Position numbers and translations under genes: made by a program. Shown in pieces: positions 33,599 through 43,370 of a stretch of DNA of 64,000 bases. Source of the stretch: Actinomycetaceae bacterium (lineage in GTDB: Bacteria > Actinomycetota > Actinomycetes > Actinomycetales > Actinomycetaceae); NCBI GenBank assembly GCA_028724265.1, contig JAQYDG010000004.1, forward strand, positions 248,001 through 312,000. The letters run 5' to 3'. Within the stretch, counting starts at the first letter, position 1; the number at the start of each line of letters is the position of its first letter. The notes under the pieces are model-generated. The model searched no databases and was not told where the DNA came from. It worked only from the letters and a program-made list of their open reading frames with translations.

Positions 33599-36382
33599 AT
33601 GAGCGACGAGAAGAGCACAGTTCACAGCACGCCTGCAACACAGATGCCGCAGCCCGCGCTCAATCTAGCCTTGGACCGCTTGGAAGATGCCTTCGGGCTC
33701 AATCCCGATCCAGATTCGATCGCTCGGGAATTCGAGCAGTGGGCAGAATCAACCGGGAGGCCGCTGTATCCGCACCAGGAAGAAGCTCTCCTTGGCGCAT
33801 TGGACGGTGCACATCTGATCGTCTCAACACCCACAGGTTCAGGCAAGTCAATGGTTGCCCTCGCCGCTATTTTCACGGCCTTGGCTCACGGCAAAACTGC
33901 TTTTTACACTGCTCCCCTCAAGGCGCTCGTCTCGGAGAAATTCTTTGACCTCATTCGCGTGTTTGGTGCGGATAATGTCGGTATGATCACCGGCGATTCG
34001 ACGATCAATGCAGATGCCCCTGTTGTGTGTGCTACCGCGGAGATTGTCGCAAATATGGCGCTCAGGCAGGGATCTGACACACCAATCGACGTTCTGGTGG
34101 CTGACGAATTTCACTACTACAGCGACCCTCAACGTGGATGGGCATGGCAAGTGCCGCTTCTTCAGATGAAAAAGACACAGCATATTTTGATGAGCGCAAC
34201 ACTCGGTGACACGAGTTTTATCGCGCACGATCTTGAGCAGAGAACCGGCCGCGAGACTCTCACTATCGCTGACGCACCACGTCCCGTACCGCTCACATAT
34301 GAGTGGTCACTCACCCCTCTGTCCGAACTCGTCAAACAGCTTGTGACGAACCAGAAAACGCCTGCCTATATCGTTCATTTCTCACAAAAGGAGGCGGTCA
34401 AACAAGCGCAGGCCATGCTCGGGCTTCCACTCGTGACCGCGCAGCAGAAAAAGGCTATTGCAGATGCACTAGGTCATTTTCGTTTCGGTGCAGGCTTCGG
34501 CAAAATACTCTCGAAGCTCCTGCGTTCTGGCATCGGAGTTCATCACGCCGGTCTTCTACCCAGGTACCGGCGACTTGTGGAACGCTTGGCGCAAGCCGGC
34601 CTTCTGCAGGTGATTTGCGGCACCGATACGCTGGGCGTCGGTATTAACGTGCCCATACGAACCGTTGTTCTGACCTCGCTGACGAAATTCGATGGAGCGA
34701 AATCCCGACATATGAGTGCGAGGGAATTCCACCAGATCGCAGGGCGTGCAGGACGTGCGGGCTTCGACACGGAGGGTACCGTCATCGTTCAGGCACCCGA
34801 GTATGCGATTGAGAACGCGAAAGCGCAAGCCCGCGAAGCGAGCGCGTCGTTCGTCAACGGCAAACAAGTGAAGTCCGGAAAGAAAATCGTCAAGAAAAAG
34901 CCACCGGAAAACACAGTGCTCTGGAGCGAGAAGACCTTCGAGCACCTCGTTCATGCCCAACCAGAAACTCTCCAGTCGCAGATGCGCATCACGCATGCGA
35001 TGATCCTCAATGTCCTTCAACGGCCTGGCGATGCGGTGAGCGCTGTTGCAGACCTCGTCACTCATAACCATGAACCGCACAGTGACTCGAATCCGCTGAT
35101 ACGACGCAGTGTTGATATCTATTCCTCCCTCCACAGCGCGGGTGTGATCACTCACCACGACGTGACGTGGCAGCGCACGCACCCAGGAGAGTCTGCAGTC
35201 AGTTTCGCACGCGACGTACCGGACGACTTTGCTCTGAATTCACCGCTCGCACCCTTTGCTCTGGCTGCGCTAGATCTGCTCGATCGCGAGAGTTCTTCCT
35301 ATCCTCTCGACGTGATTTCCGTGATAGAAGCCGTTCAGGAAGATCCAACACCAGTTCTCTATGCTCAAGAGCACGCAGCAAAAAATGAGGCGATCACTGC
35401 GCTGAAGCTCGCGGGCGTTCCCTACGAGCAGCGGATGGCTGAGGCCGACTCGGTCTCGTGGCCAAAACCCCTCCAGGATCTGCTTGTGGACGCCCTCCAC
35501 ACGTATAGCCAGACGAATCCGTGGGTTGATGACAAAGATCTCAGCCCCAAATCGGTGGTACGTCAGATGATCGAAGAAGGAATGACGTTTACCTCGTTGA
35601 TTTCCAGATACGATCTGGCCAGGAGCGAAGGCGTTGTGCTCCGGTATCTCACTGATGTGTACAAAGCTCTGCGCCAAACCGTACCTATTCAGGCACGCAC
35701 AGCCGAACTCGATCAGATGACTGAGTGGCTCGGCTCGATGGTGCGCAGCGTAGATTCGTCACTTGTTGACGAATGGGAAGCGCTGCGGGAAGGAAAAGTG
35801 CTGCCGATCGACGGATCCGGTATGAGTCTGCTGAGTACCGAGATGACTGAAGATGACGAAGGAAGCGAAACTCAGCTCGCATTCGGTGCGGACGCCGATG
35901 GCTACCTTGCCTACACCGCGAATCTTTATCAGCTTCGCCGCCAGATACGCACCACCGCATTTCGCTATGTTGAAGCATTAGAACGCGAAGACTGGGATTG
36001 GCTGGACACGCACTCCGCGCTGGGCAGCTGGCCGGGCGCACATCTGTGGGATTCCGCCGCATGGGACACAGCAACTGCCGATTACTTCGATGACTACGAC
36101 GATATTGGCATCGACACCTCATCCCGATCAGCTGCTTTTTTTGACCTGAACGAAGAACCACAGGTTGCAGATCTGGTGACGGCAGGCATCGATGCGACGG
36201 CTGCTGCTGACCTTCTCGATGCTCACGACCCTGGTCGATTGTGGTTGTTCCACCAGATTTTTGACGACGGAGTGGGCGATAACGATTGGGGATTCTTCGC
36301 CCTGATCGATCTCGATGCGTCCGATCAACGCGATACGTTAGATTTCCAGATCGTCTCTGTCGGGTCAATGCCAGGCCAGTAA
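33599..36382 (+). CDS. DEAD/DEAH-box helicase with DUF3516 (Ski2/HelY-like)
   Basis: 927 aa. Helicase core: LYPHQEEALLGALDG (Q region), Walker A STPTGSGKSMVALAA (about residues 80-94), DEFH box (VLVADEFHYY), ILMSATLGD (motif III), GIGVHHAGLLPRYRR (IVa), GTDTLGVGINVPIRTVV (V) and HQIAGRAGRAGFD (VI). The second half is the all-helical DUF3516 region, ending SDQRDTLDFQIVSVGSMPGQ. RNA helicases of this set occur across actinobacteria. CACACT ends 6 nt before ATG 33599, so it is likely leaderless. YggS follows 36 nt later. Confidence 0.94.
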   Translation: MSDEKSTVHSTPATQMPQPALNLALDRLEDAFGLNPDPDSIAREFEQWAESTGRPLYPHQEEALLGALDGAHLIVSTPTGSGKSMVALAAIFTALAHGKTAFYTAPLKALVSEKFFDLIRVFGADNVGMITGDSTINADAPVVCATAEIVANMALRQGSDTPIDVLVADEFHYYSDPQRGWAWQVPLLQMKKTQHILMSATLGDTSFIAHDLEQRTGRETLTIADAPRPVPLTYEWSLTPLSELVKQLVTNQKTPAYIVHFSQKEAVKQAQAMLGLPLVTAQQKKAIADALGHFRFGAGFGKILSKLLRSGIGVHHAGLLPRYRRLVERLAQAGLLQVICGTDTLGVGINVPIRTVVLTSLTKFDGAKSRHMSAREFHQIAGRAGRAGFDTEGTVIVQAPEYAIENAKAQAREASASFVNGKQVKSGKKIVKKKPPENTVLWSEKTFEHLVHAQPETLQSQMRITHAMILNVLQRPGDAVSAVADLVTHNHEPHSDSNPLIRRSVDIYSSLHSAGVITHHDVTWQRTHPGESAVSFARDVPDDFALNSPLAPFALAALDLLDRESSSYPLDVISVIEAVQEDPTPVLYAQEHAAKNEAITALKLAGVPYEQRMAEADSVSWPKPLQDLLVDALHTYSQTNPWVDDKDLSPKSVVRQMIEEGMTFTSLISRYDLARSEGVVLRYLTDVYKALRQTVPIQARTAELDQMTEWLGSMVRSVDSSLVDEWEALREGKVLPIDGSGMSLLSTEMTEDDEGSETQLAFGADADGYLAYTANLYQLRRQIRTTAFRYVEALEREDWDWLDTHSALGSWPGAHLWDSAAWDTATADYFDDYDDIGIDTSSRSAAFFDLNEEPQVADLVTAGIDATAAADLLDAHDPGRLWLFHQIFDDGVGDNDWGFFALIDLDASDQRDTLDFQIVSVGSMPGQ

Positions 36383-36418
36383 GACGTACGATAGTTAAGC
36401 GCAACGGAAGGAAACACC

Positions 36419-37219
36419 ATGTCACAGGATCGGATAGACAACACACCATCACAGCATGCTGGCAGCGATGACTCAGCGATCCCACCAGTGGAAGCTATTC
36501 CGCTCCGTTTCCACGCCCTCCTCGATCGGGTACATGAGGCCGAAACTCGCGCAGGACGCCCGCAGGGTTCCGTGACGGTCGAACTGGCTGCAAAATTCCA
36601 AGCTCCCGAACGCGTGCTCGCTTCCCTCAACGCTGGAGCTACCCTGCTCGGGCATAATATTATTCAGCAGCTGAGTGCCTCAGAAGAAGCGTTGAAGGCC
36701 ATGAATGCGCCCGCACATCGCGTCCACGTCATCGGGCATGTGCAGAAGAATAAAGCACAACATGCTCTCCGATACGCGCAGTGTATCGAGACCGTTGACG
36801 ATGAAGCGCTCGCAGCGAGGCTGGATCGGCTGCAGGCCGCCCGAATTGAGCGTGGCGAAGCGGAGCCTGGCAGCACATTCGATGTGATGATTCAGGTGAA
36901 CTCGTCCGGAGCACAGTCCCAATTCGGTATTGACCCGAGTCTGGTTCAACACCTCGCTCAGAGCATCGCACAGCTGGATCATCTCCATTTGATCGGCCTG
37001 ATGACAATCGGGGCGCATACCACTGACGAATCCGATATTCGCCGCTCCTTTGCCACAACACGATCCTTACGAGACAGCCTGATTGACGCCGGTTTTGCCG
37101 ACTGCACACAGCTTTCGATGGGAATGACTCACGATATGGATCTGGCAATTGAAGAAGGATCCACCATCATTCGAGTTGGTACCGCCGTGTTCGGGCCGCG
37201 CCCGACGCCAGCACAATAA
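36419..37219 (+). CDS. YggS/PROSC-type PLP homeostasis protein
   Basis: 266 aa. PLP-binding barrel without known catalysis; keeps pyridoxal phosphate balanced. VTVELAAKFQAPERV contains the PLP lysine (K59 by my count), HVIGHVQKNKAQHAL replaces the common HFIGxLQxNK, and LSMGMTHDMDLAIEEGSTIIRVGTAVFG is the conserved C-terminal block. The first 30 residues are extra relative to the E. coli protein. AACGGAAGGAAACACCATG supplies a ribosome site. Transcribed after the helicase, 36 nt apart. Confidence 0.92.
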   Translation: MSQDRIDNTPSQHAGSDDSAIPPVEAIPLRFHALLDRVHEAETRAGRPQGSVTVELAAKFQAPERVLASLNAGATLLGHNIIQQLSASEEALKAMNAPAHRVHVIGHVQKNKAQHALRYAQCIETVDDEALAARLDRLQAARIERGEAEPGSTFDVMIQVNSSGAQSQFGIDPSLVQHLAQSIAQLDHLHLIGLMTIGAHTTDESDIRRSFATTRSLRDSLIDAGFADCTQLSMGMTHDMDLAIEEGSTIIRVGTAVFGPRPTPAQ

Positions 37220-37391
37220 ATGCCAGCATACGAGCCGGATCAATGGACGCGACACAGGCAGGCAAGCCGCGTCGCAGCGCACCCAGCCAGCCACTGTCAG
37301 AATTCCTGCTCGCCTGTACGTTTGCTTCCTCGTACTTCGCCGTTCCCTTTGTCTTCAACAACTTCCGAGGCTTTCAACAAGAAATCACACC

Positions 37392-37811
37392 ATGATGAAA
37401 AACGACGCGCAATCCGGCGACGAGACTTTTGACGGATATACCGAAGAAGAAATACTCAACTTCGACTTCAGCGAGCTCTTCGCCCCCGCAGGTATCGACG
37501 AAGAAGATCTCGCTGAAGAGTGGGAGAACGTCATCGCAGAGCTAGCAGATCAGCCTGCCGCCCAGCGCATCGCACGTACACTTGCCGATGCTCAACTGCC
37601 GCTGCCTGATGTACACCAGCCGATTGCCAACGCCACTGCCATTCTGGCGTGGAGCGAGCAGCGCATCGCATTAGTTGACGGCTGGAACGCCTCAGCAATC
37701 GTGGAGTTGTATGGCTTCTCAAGTGTTGATGTGAACGATCCGGCCGCCGCCCAAGCATTGATATGGCACTTTCAGGCACGCGACGACTCACCCACACGCT
37801 ACAACCGATAG
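37392..37811 (+). CDS. Small acidic protein, unknown
   Basis: 139 aa: MMKNDAQSGDETFDGYTEEE ... LNFDFSELFAPAGIDEEDLA ... LVDGWNASAIVELYGFSSVD. Strongly acidic N-terminal half, then an alpha/beta-looking end. No TM or signal peptide. ATG 37392 is chosen over the frame's upstream extension, which is Arg/Cys-rich and overlaps YggS. The ribosome site is weak. Not recognised. Confidence 0.65.
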   Translation: MMKNDAQSGDETFDGYTEEEILNFDFSELFAPAGIDEEDLAEEWENVIAELADQPAAQRIARTLADAQLPLPDVHQPIANATAILAWSEQRIALVDGWNASAIVELYGFSSVDVNDPAAAQALIWHFQARDDSPTRYNR

Positions 37812-37958
37812 CACGCCGATAGAGCAGAGAGAAAACGGCAGCCACGACCAACACGGCCAACAGCCAAGAAAAAACACCGTTTACTCGTTCGCGCGTCGTT
37901 CTGCCGGCGTTCAGCTCTCCGTTAATCAGCCTTCCGTCGTGAGTCGGCTTTCGTCCTG

Positions 37959-38621
37959 TTAGCGAAGACCGTCAAGAACTTTTTTCGTCCCGGAAAGCCC
38001 CAAGCGATTTGCCCCGGCCTCTACCATTGCCAAGGCTTCTTCAGCCGAGTGGATACCTCCTGCGGCTTTGACCCCCATCGATGAACCGACAGTTTCCCTC
38101 ATCAGCCTCACCGCGTGAACGGAGGCACCACCTGCCTTGTGATAACCCGTTGACGTCTTGACGAAATCCGCCGATGCCGCTGCCGCCGCCCTGCAGGCAC
38201 CTACAATCTGCTCATCCGTCAGTGCAGCAGCCTCAATAATCACTTTGAGCACTGCGTCGGGGATAGCTTCACGAATCATCGTCAGCTCAGCCTGAACAGC
38301 ATCGAAATCGCCCTCAACCACATGCCGAAGGTTAACAACAGTATCAACTTCGTCCGCGCCTTGAGCAACTGACAGCTTCGCTTCGGCAGCCTTAATCTCC
38401 GGACGCACAGCACCGGAAGGAAAGCCGTTGACCACGCACAGCTTCACATCGCCTAGGTCAATATCATCAGGCAGAGGAAGCATCGACGGCGATATGCATA
38501 CCGATGCTGTGCCCCACTCTTTCGCTTCTTCAACAAGGGTGCGCACCTGATCCATCGTCGCTTGCGGTGTCAGCAAGGTATGATCAACCATCTGTGCGAT
38601 TTGAGCACGCGTATACGTCAT
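37959..38621 (-). CDS. deoC: Deoxyribose-phosphate aldolase
   Basis: 220 aa TIM barrel. Cleaves 2-deoxyribose 5-phosphate to acetaldehyde and glyceraldehyde 3-phosphate. Schiff-base Lys in ASADFVKTSTGYH, second Lys in MGVKAAGGIHSAEEAL, and Asp in EVDTVVNLRHV. AGGGGAT lies 8-9 nt before ATG 38621. Last gene of the nucleoside operon, 208 nt after deoA; that gap has no gene. Confidence 0.96.
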   Translation of the reverse strand: MTYTRAQIAQMVDHTLLTPQATMDQVRTLVEEAKEWGTASVCISPSMLPLPDDIDLGDVKLCVVNGFPSGAVRPEIKAAEAKLSVAQGADEVDTVVNLRHVVEGDFDAVQAELTMIREAIPDAVLKVIIEAAALTDEQIVGACRAAAAASADFVKTSTGYHKAGGASVHAVRLMRETVGSSMGVKAAGGIHSAEEALAMVEAGANRLGLSGTKKVLDGLR

Positions 38622-38829
38622 TCGCCTATCCCCTCTTCATCTGTGTGAATCAATGCTTGTGGTGTGCACGGTATTTGCATGCGGTTTACCCGCGGTGCGG
38701 CGATCTTCGTGGCTCTTGTTCCACGCGATACCGCGTACGTGCTGTATGTCGCGCCGCGTCGTTGTTCCTCGCCGCCGATGCCTAAGCCGCTCAAGAGCAC
38801 AAAATCGGCTCTCGAGTGCAAGACCCTCG

Positions 38830-40140
38830 CTAGGAAAGGTCGTCAGCGGATACACGATCCAGGACGACGGACTGAGCACGCTCTACGGGTTCTTCAGCAA
38901 TATGAAGCGTACCAGAGAGCACATCCAATGCTCGCGGAATACGATCTTCTTCGTCGGTATGCAGCGTGAGCAATTTCTGCCCTTTCACCACACGATCGCC
39001 CGGCTTTGCGAAAATCTCGATGCCCGCACCCGCAGAAACGGGATCCTCCTTCCGCGCGCGCCCAGCACCGAGCCGCCACGATGCAATACCAACATCGCGA
39101 GCATCCAGATCCTGCACAACGCCATCGGCGGACGCAACAACATCGTGTGTCACACGTGAATACGGCAGTTCCGCGTCGGGATCGCCGCCCTGTTCACGAA
39201 TCATGGCACGCCACGTATCCATAGCCTGCCCATGTGCAAGCGCGCCCTCAACATCCGCATCCGGCTTCCCTGCAGCAGCGAGCATCTCGCGGGCAAGAGC
39301 AAGCGTCAGCTCCACGACATCATCCGGCCCACCTCCGGCGAGCACCTCCAGAGCTTCGCGCACTTCCAGCGCATTCCCGACCGTCAATCCCAGCGGAACG
39401 CTCATGTCGGTAAGGAGGGCAACCGTGTGCACTCCAGCATCCTGCCCGAGCTGAACCATCGTTTCGGCCAGCTGACGCGCCTTGTCGAGCGTCTGCATAA
39501 AGGCACCAGAGCCGACTTTCACGTCCAGAACCAGAGCGTGCGTGCCTTCAGCGATTTTCTTGCTCATAATCGATGAGGCAATCAGCGGAATGCAATCCAC
39601 CGTCGCCGTGATGTCACGCAGAGCGTAGAGCTTTTTGTCAGCAGGTGCGAGTTCTGCTCCAGCCGCGCAGATCACTGCGCCAGAGCCCTCCCCTAGCTGC
39701 CGATAGATTTCTTCGTTGCTCAGATTCGCTCGCCAACCCGGAATAGACTCCAGCTTGTCGAGTGTGCCGCCTGTATGCCCAAGCCCCCTGCCGGAGAGCT
39801 GAGGGACTGCCACACCAAAACTCGCAACGAGGGGAGCCAGGGGCAACGTGATTTTATCGCCCACACCGCCCGTTGAGTGTTTATCTGTTGTGAGACGCCC
39901 GAGCGAGGAAAAATCCATGCGTTGGCCAGAATTGATCATGGCATTCGTCCACTGAACAATTTCACGCCTGTTCATTCCGTTGAGGAAAATAGCCATCGCC
40001 AAGGCACTCATCTGTTCTTCTGCGACCACGCCTCGCGTATAGGCATCAATTACCCACTCAATCTGAGCATCGCTTAACGCTGAGCCATCGCGTTTCGTCG
40101 TGATCACGTCGACGGCGTCAAAAGGTTCTGCCATTATCAT
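38830..40140 (-). CDS. deoA: Thymidine / pyrimidine-nucleoside phosphorylase
   Basis: 436 aa. Splits thymidine or (deoxy)uridine with phosphate to base and (deoxy)ribose 1-phosphate. TTDKHSTGGVGDKITLPLAP (phosphate/nucleoside site), SGRGLGHTGGTLDKLESIPG and CIPLIASSIMSKKIAEG are diagnostic. The C-terminal domain ends in a barrel-like KPGDRVVKGQKLL. ATG 40140 overlaps the cdd stop by 4 nt; ATG 40134, 6 nt after GAGGGAGA, may be the real start. Confidence 0.95.
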   Translation of the reverse strand: MIMAEPFDAVDVITTKRDGSALSDAQIEWVIDAYTRGVVAEEQMSALAMAIFLNGMNRREIVQWTNAMINSGQRMDFSSLGRLTTDKHSTGGVGDKITLPLAPLVASFGVAVPQLSGRGLGHTGGTLDKLESIPGWRANLSNEEIYRQLGEGSGAVICAAGAELAPADKKLYALRDITATVDCIPLIASSIMSKKIAEGTHALVLDVKVGSGAFMQTLDKARQLAETMVQLGQDAGVHTVALLTDMSVPLGLTVGNALEVREALEVLAGGGPDDVVELTLALAREMLAAAGKPDADVEGALAHGQAMDTWRAMIREQGGDPDAELPYSRVTHDVVASADGVVQDLDARDVGIASWRLGAGRARKEDPVSAGAGIEIFAKPGDRVVKGQKLLTLHTDEEDRIPRALDVLSGTLHIAEEPVERAQSVVLDRVSADDLS

Positions 40141-40583
40141 TCTCCCTCTCGTGACGATGGTTTGTACGTTGATGTGCTCACGGCGGCAAGATCTGTCGGA
40201 CCAAAGAAATCTGGAAGCATCTGGGCTACTGTCATCACGCCGGAGGGCATCTGAATCTGAGCACCGGGCGCAGCATGGTCAGCGATCAGTTGGCGGCATC
40301 GACCGCACGGCGACACCACGTCTTCGTCGCCATTCACACAGATCACAGCCACAAGTTTTCCAGCCCCCTCCCGAACGAGCTGCGAAACCATGCCGCACTC
40401 TGCACACAGCCCCACTCCGAGGCTAGAGTTTTCCACGTTGCAGCCGGAAACCAGTGCACCCGTATCAGTGAGACCGGCAGCACCGACAGGATACCCTGAA
40501 TACGGGCAATACGCGTGGCTCATCGCGCTTATTGCGAGCTGACGCAGATCGTCCCAGTCAACGAGACCCACAGCTGCCATCAT
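40137..40583 (-). CDS. cdd: Cytidine deaminase
   Basis: 148 aa from ATG 40583 (ATG 40580 is an equal choice 6 nt after AAGG). Converts (deoxy)cytidine to (deoxy)uridine. CNVENSSLGVGLCAECGMV gives Asn/Glu substrate residues, the zinc Cys and catalytic Glu; SPCGRCRQ provides the other two zinc Cys. The frame is open to 40646, but that extension lacks family similarity. The product feeds deoA, encoded by the overlapping next gene. Confidence 0.95.
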   Translation of the reverse strand: MMAAVGLVDWDDLRQLAISAMSHAYCPYSGYPVGAAGLTDTGALVSGCNVENSSLGVGLCAECGMVSQLVREGAGKLVAVICVNGDEDVVSPCGRCRQLIADHAAPGAQIQMPSGVMTVAQMLPDFFGPTDLAAVSTSTYKPSSREGE

Positions 40584-40650
40584 TCCCCTTCTCTCACCGC
40601 CAAGCCTCGTCATCGCACAGACTAATATCGACAACACACGAGGCACGAAC

Positions 40651-42012
40651 CTACTTCAGATACGGAATGTTCTCCGCAGCCGGTGGACGGCTCTTCCCGA
40701 CGAAACCCGCCACAGCAATAATCGTCACCACATACGGAATCATGCTGACCACCTGGCTTGGAATAGAACCGTTCAAGCTTGGGATCATCTGAGCAACAGC
40801 AGTGGCGAAACCGAACATCACCGATGCACCCACAGCACCGACTGGATTCCACTTACCCAGAATCATCGCAGCAAGGGCGATGTATCCGTTTCCGGCAGAC
40901 ATGTTGTTCGTGAAAGCAAGCTGAGCACCAATCGTGAAATAAGCCCCGCCCAAACCCGCAAGAGCAGAAGCTAAAATCGCATTCGCACTACGCGTCCGGT
41001 TCACCTTGATACCGACAGTATCTGCTGCCTCCGGATGCTCACCAACTGCACGCAGCCGCAAACCCCACCTGCTGTGATACAAGAAGACGGTCAGGAACAC
41101 GGCGATCACATACATGAGGTACACAAGAATTGTTTGGTTGAACAAGGCCGGCCCGATCACAGGAATATCCGCAAGAATCGGAATTCTGATCGGATGCAGA
41201 GCGTACTGATTTGTGTTGAACCTCTGCTGCCCCTCGCCACTCATGATGGCGTCATAGAAGAACGTCGTCAGGCCAAGAACCAACACGTTGAGCACAACAC
41301 CGACGATGATCTGATCCACGCCGTATTTCACGGAGAACAAGGCGAGGAGGGCGCCGACGAAGGCACCGGCGAGCGGTGCGAACACCAGCCCAACCCAACT
41401 CATATGAAAGACCGAGGTGGTCAGCACACCTACGAAAGCACCGATCAGCAGATCGCCTTCAATGGCGATATTAACAACGCCTGAGTGCTCGGACAAAACG
41501 CCGGAAAGTGAGCCAAAAATGAGGGGCGTTGATAATGCGACCGTCGTAACGAGCACTGACGTAAAGGTCACCGAACCATCGGAACCTGCGCCTGCAAACA
41601 CAAGAAAAGCGAGCACCGTTATCACCGTCATGCCGACCATAGCGACCATATCCAGTGCTCGGCCGCGTGAGCCGTATTTCCCGCGGCTCAGCGTTGAGAC
41701 CAGGGCCCATGTGCTACCACACACCGCCAGAATAAAGAACACCCACAGCGTCGCCGGCGCGCTCAGGCTGAAGTCTGGGATCGAGTAATGCTGATCGCTT
41801 GAACCGAGGCGAACCGTCGTATGTCCGTGAGCCCTCAGCGCGAACAGAGCAATCACAACAGCCGCAATCGCATACGTGATGGGAAGCTTCCAGCTCAATT
41901 TCGACTTCACGTCATCCGCATGGGATCCCGTACGACCTGTATGGCGCAATGCGGGGTTTTGTTCCTGCTGCCCCTGAGGCTGGCTTTCGATCATTGTATG
42001 ACGTGCCATCAC
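40651..42012 (-). CDS. Nucleoside ABC transporter permease (NupQ/YufQ-like)
   Basis: 453 aa, about 10 TM. ALSTPLIFGSLSGVLSEHSGVVNIAIEGDLLIGA and VGEHPEAADTVGIKVNRTRS are typical of the second permease of BmpA-type nucleoside importers. The N-terminal 40 residues are Gln/His-rich and cytoplasmic. ATG 42012 overlaps the preceding permease stop (4 nt); cdd starts 67 nt downstream. Works with the other permease, the double ATPase and the lipoprotein. Confidence 0.93.
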   Translation of the reverse strand: MMARHTMIESQPQGQQEQNPALRHTGRTGSHADDVKSKLSWKLPITYAIAAVVIALFALRAHGHTTVRLGSSDQHYSIPDFSLSAPATLWVFFILAVCGSTWALVSTLSRGKYGSRGRALDMVAMVGMTVITVLAFLVFAGAGSDGSVTFTSVLVTTVALSTPLIFGSLSGVLSEHSGVVNIAIEGDLLIGAFVGVLTTSVFHMSWVGLVFAPLAGAFVGALLALFSVKYGVDQIIVGVVLNVLVLGLTTFFYDAIMSGEGQQRFNTNQYALHPIRIPILADIPVIGPALFNQTILVYLMYVIAVFLTVFLYHSRWGLRLRAVGEHPEAADTVGIKVNRTRSANAILASALAGLGGAYFTIGAQLAFTNNMSAGNGYIALAAMILGKWNPVGAVGASVMFGFATAVAQMIPSLNGSIPSQVVSMIPYVVTIIAVAGFVGKSRPPAAENIPYLK

Positions 42013-43370
42013 TGAGCCTCCTTCACGTCGTTGACAGGACGAGGACGTTGATGAACCTGGTCGGCAATATTATCTTCGGCTAGCTCATGTTTTTCGGAGG
42101 CCTCAGACGCGCCAGATGCCTCAGATGCGTCAGATTCCTCAGGTTCCGACGCCTGACCAGAAGCAGTGTCTGACGCCGAGGATCCTTCAGCGAGGCTCGC
42201 AACATAGCTTCGCAGTGTTTTCCCGTCAGGCTGAGGAAGACGGAAAACGAACCTGACAAGTGCCGGAGCAGCAATCAGCAGCACGATCACCGACTCCAAA
42301 ATCAGAATCATGTCGATCGGGACCCCCTGAGTCTGCATCTTGTATCCGCCAGCTTTCAGCGCCCCGAATAACAATCCCGAGAAAAATATGCCCAGAGGCT
42401 TGTTGCGCCCCAACAGTGCGACGGTGATCGCGTCAAAACCGATCGTGCCTGCAACACCCGTGGATACTCCCTGGTTTGCAGACGGCATCGTACCCAACGC
42501 TTCATTGGCGCCCGCAAGTCCACAAAACACGCCAGCAACAACCATCGTCCACGTTGTCACCGTTTCAATGGACATTCCCGCAGTCCGTGCCGCATGTGGA
42601 TTAGCACCGACGGCACGCACCTGAAACCCAAAGGTGGATCGCTGCACCATCCACCAGTACACGAAGGTGGCGACGATAGCGATCACCAATCCAAAATGCA
42701 GTTTGAACGGAGCCGGCAGAATAGCTGGGAGCTGAGCGGTCTGAGCGGCAATAGGAGTCAAAGGCTGATTGGAACCTTCTGCATGCCACGACGGGAGCGA
42801 CAGAATATAAGAAATTGCCAGAGTCGCTATCGAGTTCAGCATGATCGTGACGATAACCTCGTTCGCACCCGTTTTAGCCTTGAGGAAGCCCGCGATGCCC
42901 GCATACACACCGCCCGCGAGCATCGCAGCTGCCAGCGCAACAACCAGGTGTAGACCCGCTGGGAGGTGGAACGTAAAGCTCACCCATATCGCTGCCAGAG
43001 CGCCGAAAATCACTTGGCCTGCTCCGCCGATATTGAACAGCCCTGCTTTGAAACCGAAACCGATCCCCAGACCAGCCAGAATCAGGGGAATTGCGTAGAA
43101 GAACGAATCAGTGAGCGGTTTGATTTGCCGCACGAAAGAACTGGAGTCCGAATTAAAAATGGCGCCTTTGAATAAGTACACGTAGGCGTCAAGGATGTTC
43201 GCGCCGGTAATAGCGATAAGCAAAGCGCCAACCAGGAAAGCAATAACGACAGCGAGCACTGACACAACCCACCCCGAACGCAAGGATGTGTGCACCACGC
43301 CCTTGAGCCACATTCCGAGAGTCGGATTCTTGTGTGTATTCACTGTGCTGGGATCACTGTGTCCACTCAC
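42009..43370 (-). CDS. Nucleoside ABC transporter permease (NupP/YufP-like)
   Basis: 453 aa, about 9-10 TM. GITGANILDAYVYLFKGAIF-like start, IGGAGQVIFGALAAIWVSF and VRAVGANPHAARTAGMSIET are family blocks. The C-terminal 75 residues are an acidic Ser/Glu/Ala-rich tail (SDTASGQASEPEESDASEAS). GTG 43370 overlaps the ATPase stop (GTGA), showing tight translational coupling. Confidence 0.93.
   Translation of the reverse strand: MSGHSDPSTVNTHKNPTLGMWLKGVVHTSLRSGWVVSVLAVVIAFLVGALLIAITGANILDAYVYLFKGAIFNSDSSSFVRQIKPLTDSFFYAIPLILAGLGIGFGFKAGLFNIGGAGQVIFGALAAIWVSFTFHLPAGLHLVVALAAAMLAGGVYAGIAGFLKAKTGANEVIVTIMLNSIATLAISYILSLPSWHAEGSNQPLTPIAAQTAQLPAILPAPFKLHFGLVIAIVATFVYWWMVQRSTFGFQVRAVGANPHAARTAGMSIETVTTWTMVVAGVFCGLAGANEALGTMPSANQGVSTGVAGTIGFDAITVALLGRNKPLGIFFSGLLFGALKAGGYKMQTQGVPIDMILILESVIVLLIAAPALVRFVFRLPQPDGKTLRSYVASLAEGSSASDTASGQASEPEESDASEASGASEASEKHELAEDNIADQVHQRPRPVNDVKEAQ

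Noticed and set aside
37149..37391. N-terminal extension of the 37392 ORF
   Set aside because: It overlaps the end of YggS and is Arg/Cys-rich shadow sequence.
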